From assembly GCA_031269205.1 (NCBI GenBank), contig JAISZM010000053.1, positions 1 through 11,362 on the forward strand: a stretch of 11,362 nucleotides of DNA. The letters are read 5' to 3'. Below are positions 6,055 to 11,362 of the stretch, piece by piece; positions within the stretch are counted from its first letter, which is position 1, and each line of letters begins with the position of its first letter. The notes below the pieces were generated by a model. The model did no database searches, was not told the DNA's origin, and saw only the letters and a program-made list of their open reading frames with translations. The translations under genes were made by a program, and so were the position numbers. Source of the stretch: Eubacteriales Family XIII. Incertae Sedis bacterium. Its GTDB lineage: Bacteria > Bacillota > Clostridia > Peptostreptococcales > Anaerovoracaceae.

Positions 6055-7002
6055 ATGGACAGACCGAACGTAGGGCGCAAGCTGCCGCGCCGCACTGGAG
6101 GTGAGGAACCTCAGGCAAGACAATCCATCGTCAAATACGCTTTTGTCGGCCTTTCGGCGCGGGCGGGAGCGACGACGCTGGCGTTCGCTTTTGCGGACTG
6201 GGCCGCGAGGCAGAGCGCGCGGGGAAAGGGGACGCCTGCACTGTCCCTTTCGCTCCCTGCGAAAAAACCGAAAAAGCGAAACGCCGCCGGATCCGGCCGC
6301 GCGCTTCCCGCGGAAGAACCCGGCCGGTCGGGCCTCGCGGAGCCTTCGGCAAAACTCCAGAACGGCGGCGGCGTGGCCGTTGTCGGGATAGACGATGATG
6401 AACTGCGCCTCGGAGGATCGGATTATGACCGCGTCGGCATAGACATGAGGTTCTCGGGTAGGGAATACCTTTCGCCTTACGCGCGCCTCGCTGCGGGCGC
6501 TTCGGTCAGGGGGATACACAATGTCGACGGCGGCGTCAACTGGCTGCTGCGCGCGCCCGGTGAATCCTGCGCGGGCTTTACCGCCACCGATTACGTCCGC
6601 CTGTCGTCGGGTGCGACGGAGGACACGGTCATCATCGACGTGAAGGGCGGCTTTGGCGGCGACCGCAGGATATCGGAACTCCCGAAACTGCTGAATGACT
6701 GCGACCGGGTCTTCGCCGTCGTTGACCCGCTTCCGTCGGCGCTCATGGCCGACACGGAAAAACTCGAACTTTTCAAATCCCTGGAGCTTGGCGGCGCCGA
6801 CATCCTCTATGTGATAAACCGAATGAACCCGGGCGTTGACGTGAGAGAGATGCGATCCTTCATAAAGGTCAGACGCGCTGTGGAGATACCGTTCTTCCCG
6901 CCCGAACACATCTACGCCGCGGAATATAATTGCTGCACACTCTACGCAATGCCGAAGGCGACTTCGCTCCTCACCACCGCGTTCGAGCAGATGGCTCTCT
7001 GA
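6055..7002 (+). CDS. ParA/MinD-like P-loop protein with a degenerate Walker A
   Basis: This 315-residue cytoplasmic protein has the layout of a MinD/ParA (SIMIBI class) NTPase. A hydrophobic first strand leads into GLSARAGATT (residues 32-41), the place of the deviant Walker A motif, but both lysines of KGGxGKT are missing. TVIIDVKGGFGG (191-202) matches the Walker A'/switch II strand and turn. CDRVFAVVDPLPSAL (216-230) and LYVINRMNPG (251-260) match the later core strands. Residues about 53-105 form a basic, Pro/Ala/Gly-rich insertion, probably disordered. The start is ATG 6055, with no ribosome site but a promoter ending 9 nt before it. GGAGGTGAGG lies inside the gene at 6096-6105 but has no in-frame ATG, GTG or TTG suitably after it. 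ftsE follows after 100 bp. Nucleotide hydrolysis is doubtful; a scaffold or regulator role near FtsEX is only inference. Confidence 0.65.
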   Translation: MDRPNVGRKLPRRTGGEEPQARQSIVKYAFVGLSARAGATTLAFAFADWAARQSARGKGTPALSLSLPAKKPKKRNAAGSGRALPAEEPGRSGLAEPSAKLQNGGGVAVVGIDDDELRLGGSDYDRVGIDMRFSGREYLSPYARLAAGASVRGIHNVDGGVNWLLRAPGESCAGFTATDYVRLSSGATEDTVIIDVKGGFGGDRRISELPKLLNDCDRVFAVVDPLPSALMADTEKLELFKSLELGGADILYVINRMNPGVDVREMRSFIKVRRAVEIPFFPPEHIYAAEYNCCTLYAMPKATSLLTTAFEQMAL

Positions 7003-7090
7003 CCGTATGCACCCCGAGATGACACAAGAACGACACAATATTTCCACATTCTGTAATACACTCTTAATCCTACGGCGCGCTGTGTAGATA

Positions 7091-7096
7091 TATAAT
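7091..7096 (+). promoter_or_regulatory. -10 box immediately before ftsE (leaderless candidate)
   Basis: A perfect TATAAT at 7091-7096 is followed by AGTAAC and then the ftsE ATG at 7103, so a start point 7 nt downstream would be the A of the ATG itself. No -35 of quality is seen (TCCTAC at 17 nt), and no Shine-Dalgarno precedes ftsE. The gap 7003-7102 shows no terminator. Confidence 0.5.
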
Positions 7097-7102
7097 AGTA
7101 AC

Positions 7103-7828
7103 ATGATTGAATATAAGAACGTAACGAAATACTACGGCGATAACGTCGGCGTAGAAGAGGTGAGTTGCCGAATCGACAACGGGGAGTTTGTATTTCTCGT
7201 CGGACCCTCGGGATCGGGCAAGTCGACCTTCGTCAAACTCATGCTGAAGCTCATCGACGCGGACAACGGCAAGATAATCTACAACGGCTACGACGTGACG
7301 AAGCTCAAGAACATGGAGATCGCGCGACATCGGCGCAGCATGGGTATTGTGTTTCAGGACTTCAGCCTGCTGCCGAAAAAGACCGTCGCCGAGAACGTCG
7401 CCTTCGCGATGGAGATCATCGGCCGGTCGCGCCGCTCCATCAGGCGACAGGTACCTCAGATGCTCGACCTCGTCGGCATCAGCGGCGAGGCCGGCAAGTT
7501 TCCCGATGCGATATCCATAGGCGAGCAGCAGCGCGTGGCGATCGCGCGCGCGATCGTCAACAACCCGTCCGTGCTGATCGCAGACGAACCGACGGGCAAC
7601 CTTGACCCCGAGACGGGGTGGGAAATAATGCGTCTGCTTGAGCAGATTAACCGAAGGGGCACGACGGTCATCATGGTCACCCACTCGAGCGAGATCGTCA
7701 ACGCGATGGGCAAGAGGGTCATCGCTATAAGTGGAGGCAGGATCATTCGCGACGAGAGCGAGGGCATGTACCGACCTGAAGAGGACGACGGTCCGGGCGC
7801 GGCGGACGATGAGGTATTCGAGCTATGA
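7103..7828 (+). CDS. ftsE: Cell division ATP-binding protein FtsE
   Basis: This 241-residue ATPase works with FtsX at the membrane to activate peptidoglycan hydrolases during division or elongation. Walker A is GPSGSGKS (34-41), the Q-loop is Q85 (VFQDFSLLP), Walker B VLIADEPTGNLD (157-168) and the switch His is H194 (VTHSSEI). The VFQDFSLLPKKTVAENVAF segment is typical of FtsE. The signature reads ISIGEQQRVAIARA (137-150) instead of LSGGEQQR, with the first Gly of SGG replaced by Ile. A further acidic tail of about 20 residues (EEDDGPGAADDE) closes the protein. The start MIEYKNVTKYYG matches the family's N-terminus; no ribosome site precedes it. Its TGA overlaps the ftsX ATG (ATGA), so the two are translationally coupled. 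The identity is firm because of ftsX. Confidence 0.93.
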   Translation: MIEYKNVTKYYGDNVGVEEVSCRIDNGEFVFLVGPSGSGKSTFVKLMLKLIDADNGKIIYNGYDVTKLKNMEIARHRRSMGIVFQDFSLLPKKTVAENVAFAMEIIGRSRRSIRRQVPQMLDLVGISGEAGKFPDAISIGEQQRVAIARAIVNNPSVLIADEPTGNLDPETGWEIMRLLEQINRRGTTVIMVTHSSEIVNAMGKRVIAISGGRIIRDESEGMYRPEEDDGPGAADDEVFEL

Positions 7829-8715
7829 ACAACCCCTTTGTAATGATGCGTCAGACCTTTAGTCAGATCGGCCGCAATATGAACATGACGGTCGCCTCCA
7901 TGTTCTCCATCACGGCTATACTGCTGATTCTCGGCATCTTCTTCATCATATTGGTGAACATCAATAATATATCAGACAGCGTTAAGGAGAACTTCGGCGA
8001 GGTGCAGATAAACCTGACAAACGCCGTGGACGAGGTGAAGGTGAAGGAGATGATGGACGAGTTCAAGCCTATGGACGGAGTTGAAAACGTCTCGTTCCTC
8101 TCGCGCGAGGCGGCGATGGAAAACTTCAAGAAGAAGTGGGGCGCCAACGCCGACCTGCTCGACAAGCTTGAGGTGAACCCGCTGCCAAACGCGATCGTCG
8201 TAAAGGTCAGCGACATTGAGAAGGCCGACGGCATCGTGAAACGGGCGGAGGGAATGCAGGGCATTGAGAAGATAAATTACGCCCAGAATACGATCGACAA
8301 GCTCATCAAGATATCTAACTACATACAGCTCGGCGCGCTCATACTCATAGCGGCCCTGCTCGCGATATCCATCGTCGTCGTCTCGAACACGATTAAGCTC
8401 ACGGTGCTCGCCCGCGAGCGCGAGATTACAATCATGAAGTACGTAGGCGCTACGAACTGGTTCATCCGCGGACCCTTCCTTCTTGAGGGCATCATCATAG
8501 GACTCATCAGCGCAGCCGTATCCAGCGTCGTCATCGCCGCGATATACCATCAGGTCGTCGCCAACTTCGGCTTCGATTTTGCTTTGCTCATGTCGACCGG
8601 CTTCGCACCGGAGGAGTTCCTCATCAAAAACCTCATTGTGGTCTATGTGGCTCTCGGTGTCAGCATTGGCTCGTGTGGCAGCATCATTTCCATGAGGAGA
8701 TTCCTCGATACGTGA
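7825..8715 (+). CDS. ftsX: Cell division protein FtsX
   Basis: This 296-residue permease-like partner of FtsE transmits ATPase state to extracytoplasmic murein hydrolases or their activators. It has the FtsX topology: a cytoplasmic N-terminus (MMRQTFSQIGRNMNMT), TM1 at about 22-46, an extracytoplasmic domain at about 47-165, then TM2 (168-192), TM3 (213-241) and TM4 (269-288). The conserved cytoplasmic loop LAREREITIMKYVGATNWFIRGPFLLEG (195-222) is nearly the family consensus. The start overlaps the ftsE stop (ATGA), and GAGG lies 10 nt upstream. Its length is normal. In related Bacillota an M23 peptidase or PcsB-like gene often comes next; here recJ does, so the hydrolase partner must be encoded elsewhere. 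Confidence 0.94.
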   Translation: MNNPFVMMRQTFSQIGRNMNMTVASMFSITAILLILGIFFIILVNINNISDSVKENFGEVQINLTNAVDEVKVKEMMDEFKPMDGVENVSFLSREAAMENFKKKWGANADLLDKLEVNPLPNAIVVKVSDIEKADGIVKRAEGMQGIEKINYAQNTIDKLIKISNYIQLGALILIAALLAISIVVVSNTIKLTVLAREREITIMKYVGATNWFIRGPFLLEGIIIGLISAAVSSVVIAAIYHQVVANFGFDFALLMSTGFAPEEFLIKNLIVVYVALGVSIGSCGSIISMRRFLDT

Positions 8716-8818
8716 CGGGATTTTTGCGGAGTCGCCGCGGCGGTGGGCCGGATACACGGATTTCCGGACGGCTGTCGGGATAGCGGCGCGGACAGGGGGG
8801 AGGGGCTTCAACCCTATT
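8716..8818 (+). other. ftsX-recJ spacer with GC-rich small stems
   Basis: This 103-bp GC-rich gap has no convincing promoter or intrinsic terminator. A 5-bp stem CCGGA (8748-8752) / TCCGG (8763-8767) is present without a T-run. The recJ ribosome site is GGGGGGAGGGG (8795-8805), with a rather long 13-nt spacing to the ATG. AGGG (8801-8804) can pair with CCCT (8812-8815), which could mask the site or shorten the effective spacing. The gene is probably read through from ftsEX. Confidence 0.4.
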
Positions 8819-10495
8819 ATGAGAACACCCGACGAAATCGTCAATCAGATACTTGCACATCGGGGCGTCATTGGCCTCGTGGAATTCTTTTCGGATCGGC
8901 CTCGCACGACCTATGACCCATTTTTGCTTCCGGGTATGGAGGAGGGCGCGGCTCTCGTCCATCGGCATGTCGCCGAGGGGAAGCGCATCTGCGTCTATGG
9001 CGACTATGACGTCGACGGCGTTCTGTCGGTAACCCTGTTGACGGGTTTTCTCGAAAGCCTACCCGGAGTCTCTCGGGAAAATCTTTCGTGGTATATCCCG
9101 TCGAGGTTCGACGATGGCTTCGGCCTGAACATGGGCGCGATAGAACAGATACGCCGCGCGGGCGCGGATCTGCTGATAACGGTCGATTGCGGCGTCGCGT
9201 ACGCGCGGGAGGTTGACGCCGCCATGAAGGCGGGTATGGACGTGGTCGTCACAGATCATCATGAACCCGACCCGGATGCCCTGCCCTTGTCGCCGACGAT
9301 CGATCCTAAGATGCGGGATTCCGCGTATCCGTTCAAAGAACTGTGCGGCTGCGGCGTCGCGTTCAAACTCGCTCAGGCGATACGGTTGAGGTACTACCCC
9401 GATGACATGAGTGTCCGCGCGGCGCTGAACGCGGCGCTCGACCTTGTGGCCGTGGCGACGGTGGCGGACGTGATGCCGCTGACGGATGAAAACAGAACAA
9501 TGGTGAAGTACGGGCTGAAGGCGTTCAACGCAAGGACGAGGTGGCAGCTTGCGGAACTGGCGGACGCCGTCGGCCTCAAGACAGGGGAAATATCCGCGTA
9601 TAACATAGCCTTCGTCGTCGCGCCTCACCTGAACGCGGCCGGCAGGATGGGGGACGCTGCGCCGGTCGTCGATCTTTTCAAAACGGACGACAGGGAGACC
9701 GCCGCCGGGATAATCGGCGACCTCATAGAGCGAAACGCTGAGAGACGCGCCGAGCAGGACGTATCCTTCAGAGCGTGCGTGGAGATAATAGAAGAAAAAT
9801 ACGCGAGTGAATGCGTTATGCTAGTGAAGCCGCTCCGGGTACACGAAGGCGTTGCGGGCATAGTGGCGGGCAAGATAAAGGAAAAATACAATCGGCCCGC
9901 AATCGTACTATCGGAGTCGGAGGAAGACGGTGAGCGCGTGTTGAAAGGTTCCGCGCGGAGCGTCGCGGGCGTGGACATCACCTCCCTGCTGCGTGGCCAT
10001 GCGGAACTGTTCATCCGATACGGAGGTCACGCAAAGGCTGCGGGATTCACGCTGCGGTCTGAAAACGAGGATGCCTTGCGGGAAGCTCTGCGCGCTGATG
10101 TCGGGGCTTTGCTGGCGCGCGATCCCTCGTTGTTTTCACCGTCGCGCGAGGTTGACGCAGACATCCTGCCTGAGGAAGCGTCCCTCAATCTGGCGCGGAT
10201 GCTCGAAAAATTCGAGCCTACGGGCGAGGGGAATCCGAAGCCCGTGTTGCGTCTGACGTCGCGGACGCCGAAGAGCGTAAGAAGGATGGGACCGGAGGGG
10301 CGTCACCTGAAATTCTCAGTCGACGGACTCGACTGCGTGCTGTTCGCGCGCGGCGACGAGTCGGCGGATCTCCCGCCCGGCGGTGGCTCTCTCGATTTTT
10401 ACGGCTCGCTGGACGTCAACAGGTGGAACGGCAGGGAGAGCGTTCAGTTCATAGTAAGGCAGGCGGTATGTTCAGAATCTCCAAAGTTAGATTGA
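8819..10495 (+). CDS. recJ: Single-stranded-DNA-specific exonuclease RecJ
   Basis: This 558-residue 5'-3' ssDNA exonuclease acts in recombination, mismatch and base-excision repair in the cytoplasm. The DHH phosphoesterase core is intact: VYGDYDVDGV (59-68), TVDCG (121-125) and VTDHHEP (144-150), followed by PHLNAAGRMGD (269-279). The DHHA1 domain shows VHEGVAGIVAGKIKEKY (341-357) and GGHAKAAGF (402-410). An OB-like C-terminal domain follows (EPTGEGNPKPV at 466-476, HLKFSVDG, GRESVQFIV). The N-terminus (IVNQILAHRGV ... YDPFLLPGM) matches the usual pre-core segment, so the start at 8819 is sound although short relatives add a few residues. The length is at the compact end for RecJ. The next gene starts inside it (28 nt overlap). 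Its placement between ftsX and the protease looks like shared transcription rather than shared function. Confidence 0.93.
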   Translation: MRTPDEIVNQILAHRGVIGLVEFFSDRPRTTYDPFLLPGMEEGAALVHRHVAEGKRICVYGDYDVDGVLSVTLLTGFLESLPGVSRENLSWYIPSRFDDGFGLNMGAIEQIRRAGADLLITVDCGVAYAREVDAAMKAGMDVVVTDHHEPDPDALPLSPTIDPKMRDSAYPFKELCGCGVAFKLAQAIRLRYYPDDMSVRAALNAALDLVAVATVADVMPLTDENRTMVKYGLKAFNARTRWQLAELADAVGLKTGEISAYNIAFVVAPHLNAAGRMGDAAPVVDLFKTDDRETAAGIIGDLIERNAERRAEQDVSFRACVEIIEEKYASECVMLVKPLRVHEGVAGIVAGKIKEKYNRPAIVLSESEEDGERVLKGSARSVAGVDITSLLRGHAELFIRYGGHAKAAGFTLRSENEDALREALRADVGALLARDPSLFSPSREVDADILPEEASLNLARMLEKFEPTGEGNPKPVLRLTSRTPKSVRRMGPEGRHLKFSVDGLDCVLFARGDESADLPPGGGSLDFYGSLDVNRWNGRESVQFIVRQAVCSESPKLD

Positions 10496-11362
10496 CGTTA
10501 ATCATTATAGCCGTGTTCCTCGCGGGCGCGACCGCGGGGATATCGTTTTACGGCGCGCTGTATATGGGCGTGCCTCCGTTCACCTTCCCTTTCGCGGACG
10601 CGCCGAAAGGAGCGGGTTCAGACGTGAGTTCGGGAAGCGCTTTGGAGGAGAATGTCGTCGCGCTGTCCTCTGAGGACGTCTCCCGCATAGAGCAGCTCGG
10701 AAGTTACCTGAAAAAAAACTTCTACCGTCCGATCTCGGAGGGCGCGATACAGACAGGTCTGCTCCGCGGGTTGTTCATGTCTCCGGGCGACCCTTATACG
10801 ATATATTATACGAAGGAAGAGTTTGAGCATACGATGGAAAAGACACACGGAGAACTGTCGGGCATCGGACTCACCCTATTTTCGAACGAAGAGGGTTTTA
10901 TAGAGGTCGTCAGCGTCATAGAGGCTTCCCCCGCGTACAAGTCGGGGATACTCAAAGGCGATCTGCTCCTTACCGTGGACGGCAAAGAATATTCGGGGGA
11001 ACGATTGACCGAAGCGGTTGAGGCCGCTCACGGCGAACCCGGAACGAAGGTCGTGGTCGGCATCAGCAGGGACGGCCGCGTAAAGGATTACACCATCACG
11101 AGATCGGTATTTATCACACCATCGGTAGTCCACGAGATAATGGAAAACGCCGCCGGCGACAGCATCGGATATATCAAAGTGACTTCCTTCAACGACAACA
11201 CGTCGTCTGATTTCGAGGCGGCGCTGAAGGAGGTGGATGGGAGCGGCGCGAAGGGCGTCGTCGTCGACGTGAGAGACAACGCGGGCGGCCTGGTCGACAA
11301 GGCCGTCGAGATGGACGACATGCTTTTGGACAAAGGTGTTATCTGCTATGCGGAGGACGGGA
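10468..11362 (+). CDS. S41 family C-terminal processing protease (partial, C-terminus beyond right edge)
   Basis: These are the first 298 residues of a CtpA/CtpB-like serine protease. A signal-anchor lies at residues about 8-32 (RLTLIIIAVFLAGATAGISFY), so the rest is outside the membrane. A helical region follows (69-105, DVSRIEQLGSYLKKNFYRP), then a PDZ domain (about 131-205: SGIGLTL ... VIEASPAYKSGILKGDLLLTVDG). The start of the S41 core follows: IGYIKVTSF (233-241) and VVVDVRDNAGG (264-274), where the family usually has LRxNPGG. The catalytic Ser and Lys lie beyond the edge, so activity cannot be judged. The ATG at 10468 lies inside recJ, with AAGG 8 nt and AGG 4 nt upstream. In Bacillota such proteases often accompany FtsEX and trim envelope or regulatory proteins. 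The family is sure; the subtype is not. Confidence 0.9.
   Translation, partial: MFRISKVRLTLIIIAVFLAGATAGISFYGALYMGVPPFTFPFADAPKGAGSDVSSGSALEENVVALSSEDVSRIEQLGSYLKKNFYRPISEGAIQTGLLRGLFMSPGDPYTIYYTKEEFEHTMEKTHGELSGIGLTLFSNEEGFIEVVSVIEASPAYKSGILKGDLLLTVDGKEYSGERLTEAVEAAHGEPGTKVVVGISRDGRVKDYTITRSVFITPSVVHEIMENAAGDSIGYIKVTSFNDNTSSDFEAALKEVDGSGAKGVVVDVRDNAGGLVDKAVEMDDMLLDKGVICYAEDG

Noticed and set aside
6037..7104. 355-codon minus-strand frame opposite the ParA-like gene
   Set aside because: Arg-rich shadow. The plus-strand frame has a promoter, hydrophobic core strands and recognisable ParA/MinD landmarks.

Overview
The window looks like chromosomal DNA of a GC-rich member of the Bacillota, most likely class Clostridia. 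This rests on a stationary-phase sigma factor of SigH type directly behind an RlmB-type rRNA methyltransferase, an ftsE-ftsX pair followed by a C-terminal processing protease, strong purine-rich Shine-Dalgarno sites and TATAAT-like promoters. The genes are GC-rich and the intergenic spacers AT-rich. A finer placement (for example a high-GC family such as Anaerovoracaceae or Christensenellaceae) would be a guess. No phage, transposase, CRISPR, tRNA or rRNA was seen; this is a core-gene neighbourhood with some odd features.

Layout. (1) 1-3010, minus strand: a three-gene ABC-2 type exporter operon, read from right to left as ATPase, permease B, permease A (cut by the left edge). The 134-bp gap between the permeases is made of degenerate 45-nt repeats that echo the start of permease A. 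(2) 3011-3203: a divergent control region with a perfect 7-2-7 palindrome and an extended -10 promoter. (3) 3204-4609, plus strand: rlmB and sigH, overlapping by 4 nt. The rpmG-secE-nusG genes that often follow sigH are absent. (4) 4629-5747, minus strand: a secreted or membrane-anchored CapA-family protein, convergent with sigH. (5) 5748-6054: an AT-rich divergent spacer with a perfect 14-bp hairpin that lacks a U-tract, a possible 13-codon micro-ORF, and promoters for both sides. (6) 6055-11362, plus strand: a ParA/MinD-like protein without the Walker lysines, then ftsE, ftsX, recJ and an S41 (Ctp) protease cut by the right edge.

How the genes work together. FtsE and FtsX form the membrane complex that couples division or elongation to peptidoglycan hydrolysis. 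The S41 protease acts outside the membrane, and in this kind of cluster usually accompanies FtsEX. The expected murein hydrolase or M23 activator is not here, and recJ sits in its place. The pseudo-ParA upstream is the least understood gene. Both it and ftsE appear to have their promoter -10 box only 6-9 nt before the start codon and no Shine-Dalgarno, which suggests leaderless transcripts. The best candidates for something undescribed are the Lys-less ParA-like protein linked to FtsEX, the leaderless starts, and the repeat array that copies the beginning of an exporter permease gene.
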